A stretch of DNA of 64,000 bases from Isoetes taiwanensis. Its lineage: Eukaryota > Streptophyta > Lycopodiopsida > Isoetales > Isoetaceae. Location: contig JAJEKV010000034.1 in the NCBI GenBank assembly GCA_021234155.1, positions 14,496,671 to 14,560,670 on the forward strand. Direction: 5' to 3'. Made by a program: the position numbers and the translations under genes. Every line of letters begins with the position of its first letter. Position 1 is the stretch's first letter. This document shows, in pieces, positions 21,329 to 32,610 of the stretch. Below the pieces are notes generated by a model. That model did no database searches, was not told the DNA's origin, and saw only the letters and a list, made by a program, of their open reading frames with translations.

Positions 21329-24160
21329 ATGGAGGAGGTTTCGACTTTATTACAACAGGTCCAACAGCTTGTTCAAGTATGCCAGCAGTTGCAGTTGGAC
21401 AATAAAGAGCTTAAGGAACGTATTGCTTCACATGAATCTGCTTCTGGCTCGGGATTGAGGCTATCAGAGCCTAAGATCAGCCTGCCAGAGAAGTTTGACG
21501 GCACTCGGTCCAAGCTCCGCGGTTTTTTGAATCAGATCAGGCTTGTGATTCAGCTCCATCCTCATAGATATCCCACAGCTCAAGAACAAGTGGGGCTGAT
21601 TGGTTCTCTTCTCACAGGGCCAGCTCTAAGTTGGTTTGCTCCTTTATTGGAGAAAGGAGCCCCAGAGTTGCAAGATTTTGCTGCTTTCACTGCAGAACTC
21701 GAAGCATGCTTTGGAGACACCGATCGTCAGCGCACAGCAGTCACAAAACTTTGCAACTTAAGGCAAGGATCTCGCCCAGCTTCAGTATATGCATCAAAAT
21801 TTCGTCAAATTGCAGTAGATACTGCCTGGGATGATATTGCACTTCGAGATTGTTTCCGAAGCGGGTTACGAGAGGATGTCAAAGATATGTTGTTGTCTAT
21901 GGAGGATCCCCAGAGTTTGAAAGAAGCCATCAGATTTGCAGTTCGATGTGATAATCGGCTCTTCGAACGTAAGCAAGAGAGACGTAGTCAGGTCTTTCCA
22001 AATGAGTGGAAAACAGCCTTTCGTACTCGGTATGGCCATTTTGAGTACACAGTTATGCCGTTTGGACTTACCAATGCTCCGGCAGTATTCCAGCATATGG
22101 CCAATGATATTTTTTGAGAGTTCTTAGACACTTTTGTTATCATCTATTTGGATGATATCCTTATTTATTCTAAGACTCTCGAAGAACATGAAAGACATAT
22201 TCGACAGGTCCTTCAAAAGCTTCGTAAGCATGGATTATATGCCAAACTTGAGAAGTGCCAGTTCGAACAGGATAATGTGGAGTTCCTTGGCTATCGCATC
22301 ACACCACATGGAGTCTCTATGGATCCTGAAAAGGTCAGCACTGTTCTGGAGTGGCAAACACCTTCATCCGTTCGAGATGTTCAGTGTTTTCTTGGGTTTG
22401 CCAATTTCTATCGGCGTTTCATCCGGGATTATTCGGAGATTGCTCTTCCTTTGACACGCCTCACTGTCAAGGACGTGCCATTCGAATGGACTGTGGAAGC
22501 GGAATCTGCTTTTGTTACCCTGAAGCATGCTTTCACCACGGCGCCAGTTCTTGCTCATGCAGATCCTTTGCGCCCATATGTTGTTGAAGCAGATGCTTCT
22601 GATTTTGCGCTTGGTGGGATCCTGTCACAGGAGGGGGATGACCATGAATTGCATCCAATCGCCTATCATTCACGAAAGTTTCAGGCTGCTGAAATCAACT
22701 ATCCCATTTATGACAAGGAGTTGTTGGCGATAGTGGATTCTTTCGAGGAGTGGAGACGTTTCCTGGAGGGATCTCCTTATAAGGTCACAGTCTACACAGA
22801 TCACCGAAATCTCGAATATTTTCAGTCTGCTCGAGTGCTCAACCGTCGCCAGGCCCGGTGGCATACTCAAGTATTATCCCGGATTGATTTCGTGATCAAG
22901 TACCGTCCTGGATCCCTCCAAGGAAAGCCTGATGCCTTGTCTCGACGCTCCTACCTTGAGCCCAAACTAGGTGATCCTGCATATGATCAGCAATCACAGG
23001 TTATTTTAGGGCCACGATCGGTTCCGGCTTATGGCTCTCACTTTGTTCGAGAGGCCTCATGATCTGACCTTGTTGGAGTTCATTCGAGCATCTACGCCCT
23101 CCGATGCATTGGCTCAAGATGTATTCTCACACCTTGGCGCTGCATCATCCTCTCGGCCAGATGGGATCGGACTATGATCGTTTTGAGGTTCGAGATGGAC
23201 TCTGCTTTCCGTGATGGGCTTCTATATGTGCGGATGGTGCTTCTAGGCTTCGAGGTTCTTCGGGCTTGCCATGATTCACCTCTGGCCGGACACTTTGGAG
23301 TAGCCAAGACTCTTGAACTTATTAGTCGAGAGTATTGGTGGCCGTGTTTTCGCCGCTCTGTCAAAGCTTTTTTATTCGATCTGTGACATACGCTATCGAG
23401 CCAAGGTTCCAAGGCATCTTCCTCATGGCCCGCTTCAGCCTTTACCAGTTCGGCCGGTCCTTGGAAGAGTATTTCAGTGGATTTTATTGTCGAAGCTTCC
23501 ATCCTCCGAGGGCCATGACGCCATCATTGTTGTTGTTGACCGTTTTCCAAGATGGCACATTTCATTCCTTGCAAGCACTTCTATCTCTAGTGAAGCCACG
23601 GCGGTTCTCTTGCTTCGAGAGGTGGTTCGACTCCATGGCTTACCGGATAACATTGTCGTGACCATGGCCCTCAATTTGTTGCCGTTTTTGGAAGCGTCTA
23701 TTGCAACTCTTGCATGTGGAACGTTCGCTCTCTTCGGGCATCATCCGAGACCAATGGGCCGGTGGAGCGCACTAATCAAACCCTTGAGCAAGATTTTGCG
23801 ATGCTTCATCAATTATCGCCAGAATGATCGGGTTGATTGGCTACCACCGCGTAATTTGCTTATAATAATTACGTCCATGCCTCCACAGCCGGACTCGCGT
23901 TCTTTATTAATTTCGCCTGCATCCCCGGTGGTCTTTGATTGCTCCCGGATATGACTCAGTCAATCCCAGTGCCGAGGACAGGCTCGAGAAGCTCCGCATG
24001 CTTCAGGATGATCTTCAGCACCATCTTCTCCAGGCCCAAGCACGTTATCGTCATCATGCAGATCAGCATCGTCAGGACGCTCCTCATTTTGCAGTTGGTG
24101 ATCTTGTTTGGCTCTTGCGTCAGGATTTGCCGACAGCTCGAACCTATCAGCAACTGGATC
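21329..24160 (+). pseudogene. gag-pol of Ty3/gypsy element (broken)
   Basis: Gag starts at MEEVSTLLQ with a helical N-terminus and a capsid-like segment ([27 protein letters not shown]). After residue ~230, gag runs straight into RT at [19 protein letters not shown], so protease and early RT are deleted. A TGA stop at 22115-22117 replaces an expected Arg. Then come the RT catalytic YLDD (about 22149), thumb, RNase H (DASDFALGG, TDHRNLEYF) and the integrase zinc-binding start ([15 protein letters not shown]). The integrase core is split among frames (23300-23900), and a GDLVWLL segment is near 24105. The Gag type resembles the chromovirus group; no chromodomain survives. Not capable of encoding a working polyprotein. 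Confidence 0.85.
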
Positions 24161-24259
24161 AGGCAGCTTCTTCATTAAATGGCCAAATACCAGTTTTAGA
24201 AAATCCTGCAGAGATATTGGATGGAGTGAAAGAGCAAACAATTGCATCAGAAACTAAGG

Positions 24260-25489
24260 TCGTCAGATCTTCTTTGGTAGGTTCTATACTATATCTAGCA
24301 TGCATGAATTGTCCTCTGAGCCTTCTGAAAGCAGATTTGAAGGGTGCAAAACATGAAACGTCTAAAGGTTGTAATCTAGGTATGTGCAGGAAGCAAAAGA
24401 ATGTGCAAGCCTATATCTTTGGCCTTCAAGATGGTTTCAATGGTAACATGGCTTCCATGGCCATCAATGATTAGAAGATGAGGTCTATCCAATGAAATTC
24501 CACCAGGAACTGTGTTTCTGAAGTGATCCAGCCAAGCAAAAGTAACACATCTGTCATCTAAGCAGATTTTTGGTACTCATTATGGCTCCGGGTTCACAAC
24601 CTGCCAGCAAGTTATTTCCTGCCATCCTCCTACCTTTAAAAATATACAAGTTAGGAAGTTTAACTCCCATGGCATTGACACAACACAAAACTGTCATCCA
24701 TTCTCTATTGTTTGGAATTGTCTCTCTGACATTCTTCATTCCCTTTCTAGCTATTACTCGCATGCCAGTTCGATTTCCTGCTTGCACCCCTGTTTCATCA
24801 GCGTTCCAAATTCTAGATGGATCAAGTTCCAATTTATCATAAATCTCTCTCAAGGTGGTATAGAAATTTCTAAGGTTTCTTGTGGTCATAGCTTTCATTC
24901 TACTTATTTCCATGCATTGAGCTGATCTAAGACTTATATCAGTATGCCTCTTCTTAAATCTATGCCACCATTTCTTACCTGGCAATCCATTCTTGAAACA
25001 TGTGATCCTATTTATGGTCATTTGTGCTACTCTCTGCCTCATTACCTCTAGAGTAACTGGTCTGCCTTCATCAGCGACATCTAAAGCCCACTTCAGAAGA
25101 ACCTTCTCCTCATCTACAGTTAGACCTCTAGGAATATCACCTTGCTTTTCTTTACTAATGCCATAAATATGGTTCCTTAAGGTGGTCTGGGGGATCCCAT
25201 AATGCCTAGCAGATCCCTTGATACTCATGAGGCCATCCTCAACTGTATCAATGGCATGTTGCATATGTTCTTTCATCCATCCACCCCTTACTGCTTTCCT
25301 CACTACCTTTTTGCCTACTCTAGGAGGTAAATTTTTTCTGGACAAGATCTTTTTGGATGATCTATGAGCATTGACTACTGTTGGAGGGTCATTACCAAGA
25401 GAAGTTTCAGTTACATTGTCTGGAGGAACAACATCAGTCCTATTTCTCCTTAGATTCATAGTGCAATGTAGGCTGAAGGACAAAGACAT
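24260..25489 (-). pseudogene. Pogo/Tigger-type (Tc1/mariner) transposase
   Basis: The long frame (311 residues to 24554) begins with a basic region, then a psq-type helix-turn-helix (GGWMKEHMQHAID..GLMSIKGSARHYGIPQTTLRNHI), a CENP-B-like second HTH (LTVDEEKVLLKW..GKKWWHRFKKRH) and the first catalytic Asp in RIWNADETGVQ. After a frameshift near 24560 the match continues (HLLIIDGHGSH, second Asp) to QPLDVSCFAPFKSAFR, with an in-frame TAG and another shift near 24310. Homologues move DNA by cut and paste with TA duplications. No terminal repeats were identified. It lies antisense inside the Ty3/gypsy element, between the integrase relic and the 3' LTR. Confidence 0.88.
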
Positions 25490-26496
25490 GACTTAGCTAA
25501 GATGTAAATGGCACAATGATCAGCAAAACTATAGCTCTACTAGCATTGCCAAAGTATATTATAGCCCTGCCAAAGAATAAACAGATGTATCTAAGCTTAG
25601 AAAGGAAAGCTAACTTAATTTAACTAAAAAATACAGGTCAAATTAATTTGCTAACAATGAGAAGAATCATGACTACATACCTCTGTTCACCAGCATCCAG
25701 CATCCGTTTATCAATTAAATGAAGAAAATAATTCCACCATTGTCAACTGAATCAACATTGTAGAATAAGCAAAATAGCACAGAAGGCATAATTATCAACC
25801 TATAAAATACTTTAAATTCTTACCTCTTTCTCTTCATAAGAAGATCATCACATTTCCTGTGCAAAAGGTACAAGTAATCAGGTCATTGAGACCTTCAATT
25901 TGAAATAGAAAGCCCTGCTTGCCAGTAATAGACTGAAAGGCAAAACGAAATTGGATCCAAAGAATAAAAGCAAGGAATAGATTCATGGAAGAGCTTACTT
26001 GCAATGAGAGGCACATGGAAATTTTAGAGCCTTTTATAGTGATGTATGTGTGCAATGGGCCAATTGATGGCTTAACTTGTGAATCGATGGCTTCAACTGC
26101 AGCCAACTCATCGATCCTGTGAAGTAAGAGCACAGATTTTTCCCCCGATAGATGTATGCCTCCCGCCAAGAACTTTTTCTAACTACCCCTAAACCTGCAT
26201 GCAAGAGAAAAAAGGTTAGATTTCTGCCAGATGAATGATCCTGAGCACCAATGGCTTGATGAAGCTCCTATAATCAAGCAAGGATAAAGAAACGGGAGGG
26301 AAAATTACATTCTGGGGACTATTAAAGTAGTTACCAGTAAAAGAAATGAAAAATCTTAGCTCCAATGGTTAGAAATGGCATCGCCATTCAAGGAAAGCGG
26401 GAATCCAGACAGGAAAGAGACAAGACAACTAGGGTCTGGAGTGGCGCCATCTGCAAAAGAGAGCTGCGCCATGTAGGGCTTCATGTTCACAATTAA

Positions 26497-26879
26497 CCCT
26501 TGCCAAGTGCGCTACCAATAGTTGTTGAAGACATTCCTTCACGTCTTCCTCATATGTGGGACTATCTCCAGAAGGTTCTAGAATGTTATAGAATCTAAAT
26601 GCATGCGCGACACTTGGCGCGATCTCATCCATTGGAGTGGCTCGATCCTGACCGTTGGTCTAGATATATAAGGAGGCACCTCCTTCTTGTCAAACCATTC
26701 CGGTTCAACGCCAGTCTTGAGCCTTCTAGGCATCTGTCTCGTATTCCTGCTTGCCTTCGGGCTATTGTATTCTTGATTCCTGTTCATATATCAGATTCTT
26801 TACCGATCTTGGCATATTTCTTCCGTATTTCTTGCGTATTTTCCACGTATTTTCCTTGTTTTCGAGTAGGTTCATGACA
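26497..26879 (+). repeat. 3' LTR of the Ty3/gypsy element (5'-truncated)
   Basis: Matches 20865-21247 with few differences, from CCCTTGCCAAGTGCGCTACC to TTCATGACA. The first 136 bases of the LTR are missing and replaced by unrelated sequence. Confidence 0.88.
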
Positions 26880-27155
26880 GCAGGTGTTTCAACCTCCCAA
26901 TCCAAAGGAGGAATGCTTCCAATGAGCATCTTGATTCCAAGGAGCAAGAATATGAGCAAAGGAAGCCGACCCATTGAGACAGAATGACCTTGAGAATTCC
27001 TCTATGATAGAATGCAAAATGCCAGAAACTCAAAGCCACAAAACATGGCAATCATAACCTCTACTCGGTGAATTTTGGAGAAGATTCCATACTCAAGTTT
27101 TTCGTTCCTTACCTATCAAAAAAATTTGTAAGCATGCAGGAATAGTCACACCGGC

Positions 27156-27841
27156 CAAGGAAAAAATTAAGTATATTATATATTTTTTTATAAAAAATGG
27201 TTTGGCTATTTTTCAAAATCTTATAGTATTTTATGATATATATTTGGCTAAAGTTATTATTTTCATTACATTTATATGTATTTGGACTTGGCGAAACCTT
27301 TAAATCAAGTATTAACTTTCACTTGGCTATTTTTTCTAATTAGAAAAAATAAAAAATATAAATTTTACAGTTTTAAACATATTGTACTACAGCTATAAAT
27401 AATAATTAACAATCAAGGAACATATGATAATATTAATAAAAATCTTTTAACAGATGCTCCCAACATAGCTTATAACATCCATAGTCTGAATTGCATAAAA
27501 TGCAATGACACCCTTCTAGATGTGGCGATCAAATTGCACTTATCTCTAACCCTTGAAGGAAGATGTTATGCAACCGGGCATCTAGATGAATATTGGCCAC
27601 CTTTTACAATTCATTTTCGAAGATGCATATGTGTGGCTATTAATGATTTACCCTTTTCTTTAAGGAAAAAGGGGAAAATTGTTTGGCTAATCCTAAAAAA
27701 ATAATGGAGTATTTGTTTTAACTATTGGCTGTTTTTTATTTTTTTCAAAGATATCTCTCTTCATAAAATTCGCCGCAAAATTTGCCTAGACCCCTCAAAA
27801 AATCGCCATTTGGCTATTAATAGCCACTAATTTTTTCCATG
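27156..27841. mobile_element. hAT-type MITE, AT-rich
   Basis: Inverted ends CAAGGAAAAAATTA and TAATTTTTTCCATG (one mismatch) are flanked by the 8-bp direct repeat ACACCGGC (27148-27155 and 27842-27849). No transposase is present. The right subterminal ATCGCCATTTGGCTATTAAT is shared with the elements at 4035 and 58009. Confidence 0.88.
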
Positions 27842-27849
27842 ACACCGGC

Positions 27850-30800
27850 TACAAACAATCCTCATTTATTTATGCAGGACATATGACTAACTCTATTTTT
27901 CCTAATCGGCACCTCTATTTCTAGATTTTGGAATATCCCTGGCAGACTATGGCAGTGGATTCGGCTGCAAACAGGAGGAAGCAAATCACATCAAAATTCT
28001 TCCATGCTTTGTTGTGTTGACTTTTCTCTGGCATAATCTTCCCTGCTACATTTCTAAGCTAGACCCCTGCTTACTCCTTACTGAAACCAACGACCTCAGA
28101 GAGGAATCTCTGTAGATTGCGCCCAGTGCGGCGGTGGATCGGGCTGTTGCGGCAGAGAAGTTATGGCTACAGAAAAGTTTGTTGAAGGAGTGTTCATTTT
28201 GACGCTGGCCATATTTTTTTACTGAAGACAGAAAACGAAGTCCATGTTCAAAGACAATAAAAGGGTGGGTCCTAGGCTCAGATAAGCCATTAGACTCAAG
28301 CATTGTCCCTATGCTCAAACATGCCACCTATATATGTCGTATGTATAAGAAAGCACAAAAGAATCCAATCTTGGAGGAGAGAATTATATATGTGTAGATG
28401 GTTTCCCAAACTATACGTAAATGTCTTATGCTTCCTATATAAAGCAGTACCTATTTCTGTTCTCACCTATTTTCTTCCTTGAAAATTACCACAACATGAC
28501 ACGTTTGTAGACTCATTCATTGTAGGCATTTATGGCAGACAAGCATGACACCTATATAATCATTTTTTTGTTCTCACACATTTTCTCCCTTCAAAATTAC
28601 TTGGATGAGACACGTATACATGGAATTATCAAAAGCATCTACAACTATAATCGAAGACTGTGAAATGAAGGACTGCAACCTAAAAAGGATGATAATGGAT
28701 TCATATAATAATAGTGCAAAAGCAAGAGAATCCATGCATTACCTCTTGATGCATCTATACAAAAGAAGATCCATGGAAGAGACGCATTTTATGGAATTGA
28801 GAAGCATCTTTTTAAGTACCCGATGAAAGATAAAAAGAAAGAGAAACGCAATACATCAATGGCACCAAGACCACAACAGATCATTAAGCCTGTTAGCATC
28901 TACAAATCGTAGGCGACAACCAATGTTGGTATCAAACAAAACAAAAATGTAAGATTATTGAAGGCGATTACTTGGGACAAACAAATAAACAGGAATTATC
29001 TACTTAGAAAAACTTTCCTCTACTTCTACTGCTTAAGGACATACTCAAATGATTTGCTAAAGCACAATGGGAAAGATCTGTGCATACTGGAATGCTATAT
29101 GTGCACATCTCCTAAGATGCTTTCAACTGCACATGAAACACATGGAAGATTAGGCAAAATGTTTCAATGGATCATGCAACTTATAGAAATGGTCCTGCAC
29201 CATTTTTCAGAAACTTTTCCAGCTTGAGGATCTTCAAAACCTTGGATTCGAGCAACAAAGACCAACAAAGAATGCTAGGTGATTAAGGCCTAGACCATCA
29301 AGAGCACACATGGTTAAAATGCATAGAGGCCAAACCTCCTGATGATCTTCCAGCATTATTTTAGTTGCAACACCTAAATCCACCATTGCAAAGGGTTATG
29401 TAAAGCTAAGGAAAGAAGAAATAGGAAGGCAACCTGATTAACTACTCGCAGTAATGAAATGAGCAATTTAATAACTTTGCCAATATTCTTCCAATCTGCG
29501 AAACCCAACTGAATGTTGCGCCTAACTTCTATCTGCAAGCATCATGTGGTGCAATCTATAGTAGCCTTGAGCAGCTTGCTCCACCATAGTCAAGGAGCAG
29601 CTGCAACTGTGAGCAGCTATCGTGGGCCCTAGATCCCTCAATCACCTTAAATATAAAAGGCCGCTGAAAACTCTAAAACTTGACTGTGGAGTAGAGCCCC
29701 AATTTATGAAATATGATTTTCTGCTAAATCATTCTCTGTTATTGTGTCGATTGATTCAACACTGCAGCTAGGTTTAGGAACTAGCCCAAGGTTGTGATGT
29801 CTTTGTCAAAACATTCATCATTAGGCATGCTTCTGATCCAATAGATGAGATTCTGAATCAAGGTAAGTCATGCTCTTCTATACATGTTAGGAATTCTATT
29901 CTGGTTTTCTTATGCGGAATGTTAGTCTTATTCAGCCTGAAAGTGGTTATGTTTCTTATGCCTTCTTTTTGAGTATCTTTGCTCATTAAGTTAAATGAAT
30001 GGTAAATTTCTCCAGATTGATAGGGGAATGACACATTTCCATTTTTTTATGCAAACTAGCCATAGTATCTGGGTTGTGGTTTTGTGACTTAACTATTTCT
30101 TAAATACAATCCGTGGACACGTTTGCACTTTAATGTAATTGGGAATCTTCCTTCCATCTTCCATGTTGTTTAGCCGAGGAGCTCTATTTTGCATTGGCTA
30201 GGGTTTTATTATGCCCACCTTGCCATCATGATTAGGGTTCGCTCCAGATATCTGTTGAATGGATATTTTTAATAATTGGAAGTAAAAGTTTTTCCATTCA
30301 AGTTCTGTTGAAAGGATGTCTTTGCTTCAAGGTGCTACAACTGAAACTCTTTCCAGCTGAAGGATTGCCTAGATATGCTTCAACAAATGCAGGTACAAGC
30401 AGTTAGACCAGATAAGTTCACATTCTCATGTATTACAGAATCATATTCCACAATGGTAAATTTGTAGCAGAAGGAAAAGAGGTTCATTTCTTAATTGTAC
30501 ATTATAATCTTGGGCTAGATTTTGCAAACGCTATTGATATATATCCCAAATGACGCGGAGGAAATATTCAATAAACCAGTAATGCCTAATGCATGGCATT
30601 GGAAAGTCGCAGCAGGTATTTACAAGTTTGCATTTTTGTTTGTTTAGGGATCATGGGTGTTAAAGAGATCTAGGAGTTGAACTCACAACCTCCCTGGGCA
30701 GGGAGGAAGTGCCAATGTAATTGTTCTTTGAATAATGTAAAGAGCAAGGAAATTCTCCAAGCTGTGCTTATACTTTTTGTTGTGCTTATAATTTCAGGAA

Positions 30801-31660
30801 AAAAAGGAACATTAGATGCAAGATTCAAATATAACAACATGCAGAAAAATGCGAATTTGATGCAGACAGTAATGTGCGTTGATTTAAAGAAAGCAAAATG
30901 AAATAGCATAGCTGAAATCAATAAACGAATAAACAAAGGAATCCATGTCCGGTGGGCAGTATATCTTAGAAGTAGAGTGGAAAAACTTTCTTAAATGAAT
31001 GGAATAGAGAGAGAAACTTTTAAACGAATGTAGCAATGAATCAAGGGAACCACCACACACCATAGTTGGCATATATTCTCTAATTGTAGTAAGAAGATAA
31101 GTTGGAGACATGCCCATTCTAATTCACTTGAAATCACGTGCAACATAATGGCATTGCAATTCAAACTAAACATGCGCTGCCAACTTCAATAATATATAGG
31201 ATGAAGGAATTTTGGCAGATCATTCTAAGGCCCCAATGGGATGAAACATAAAGTTAATATATTGGTGATGGTTGTGATTAGACAATTTCAATAATAAAAA
31301 TAATTACAAAAACAAATCATGTCCGTTCTTGCCAATATCAGCATGTTGTCGAGGAATTTCCACATATGGACATTAAAGGCCGAATAAAAATATATGCTAG
31401 GACATTATAATTGTATTGAACGCGAATTAGATCATTATCTTCCACAAAATCCAAGCCATCTTAAGATCAATTGATGATCCTAAATCTAAGCAAACCATGC
31501 CACTTTAATCCAGCTACACATTCCATAATTCTACCCATTTCATGCACGCACGCACAGTTAATGCCCGACCTCTGGCACTCTATGGATGTGATTACATTTG
31601 TAATCACTCTTTATCCCCTCTGCAAACTCTATAATGTCTACCTATTCCACACATCCATGA
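27850..31660. other. Intergenic region without a supported gene
   Basis: AT-rich DNA with only short open frames. A lone copy of the 5.5-kb minisatellite unit (GCTCAAACATGCCACCTA) lies at 28313-28330. A TATA-like AAATATAAAAGGCCGC at about 29648 is followed by a possible leader and a donor AAG|GTAAGT at about 29870, possibly an old LTR or promoter. A minus-strand GGTTGTGAGTTCAACTCC near 30680 resembles a tRNA B box. Confidence 0.5.
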
Positions 31661-31665
31661 TTAAT

Positions 31666-31694
31666 GCCCGGCATCGCCGGGCACACGTTTCTAG
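31666..31694 (+). mobile_element. Helitron 3' terminus
   Basis: A perfect 7-bp-stem hairpin GCCCGGC-ATC-GCCGGGC (31666-31682) is followed eight bases later by CTAG and then T. A short GC hairpin just before CTRR, with insertion next to a T, is diagnostic of Helitrons. The element extends leftwards; its 5' TC end was not identified. It abuts the first base of the array that follows, so it probably inserted into that array. Confidence 0.75.
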
Positions 31695-32395
31695 TGTCCT
31701 TTAAGGTTAATCAGGACATAGGTCCTAAGTGGTTAATCAGGACATAGTCCTTTAAGGTTAATCAGGACACATGTCCTTTAAGATTAATCAGGACATTGGT
31801 CCTAAGTGGTTAATCAGGACATGTGTCCTAAGTGGTTAATCAGGACATGTGTCCTTTAAGGTTAATCAGGACATAGTCCTTTATGGTTAAGCAGGACACA
31901 TGCCCTTTATGGTTAATCAGGACATAGGTCTTAAGTGGTTAATCAGGACATAGTCCTTCGTGGTTAATCAGGACATATGCCTTATGTGGTTAATCTAGAC
32001 ATGGTTAATCAGGTCATGTGTCCTTTAAGATTAATCAGGACATGTCTCCTCTGAGGTTAATCAGGACATTGGTCCTTTATGGTTAATCAAGACATAGGTC
32101 CTAAGTGGTTAATCAGGACGTAGTCCTTTGTGTTTAATCAGGACACATGTCCTTTAAGGTTAATTAGGATATGGTTAATCAAGACATAGGTCCTTTATCA
32201 TGACATGGTTAATCAAGACATAGTTATGTGATTAATTTGGTCATGGTATGTGGTTAATCAAGACATGGCTTAAACATGACATAGTTAATCAGATATGGTT
32301 AATCAAGACATGGCTTAATCGTGACATGGTTAATCAAGACATGGTTATGTGATTAATTTGGTCATGGTATGTGGTTAATCAAGACATGGAAACCT
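31695..32395 (+). repeat. Tandem array of GGTTAATC + AGGACANNTGTCCT motif
   Basis: Units of about 20-25 bp, for example GGTTAATCAGGACATGTGTCC, about 30 copies, decaying toward the right end. The AGGACA-NN-TGTCCT part is a dyad. The same array occurs inverted at 34878-35139 and 42963-44620. Confidence 0.93.
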
Positions 32396-32610
32396 GGTGG
32401 TTAATTCTGACATGGTCTTGTCAGATCTAAAATTCAAAAATCTAAACATTACTGCAATATATATTACGTACACCTTTGAGGTGACTTACACCACTCATTT
32501 TTTGCCACGTGTCATTACTTGGTAGTGGGGTTTTGTTGGGCGGGCCATTCCTCTGCTACGAAGCTCTTGACTATAGCGAGCACCCAAACCAGTTTGGAGT
32601 CTGATCGGGT

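Larger units (their letters stand above)
20729..26879 (+). mobile_element. Degraded Ty3/gypsy LTR retrotransposon
   Basis: The boundaries are supported by a 5-bp direct repeat GCAGG at 20724-20728 and 26880-26884, and by termini TGTGACG..TCATGACA. The interior carries gag-pol remnants (to about 24160) followed by a foreign block with a pogo-like transposase (24260-25489), then the 3' LTR. A large internal deletion has joined gag directly to mid-RT. Confidence 0.85.
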
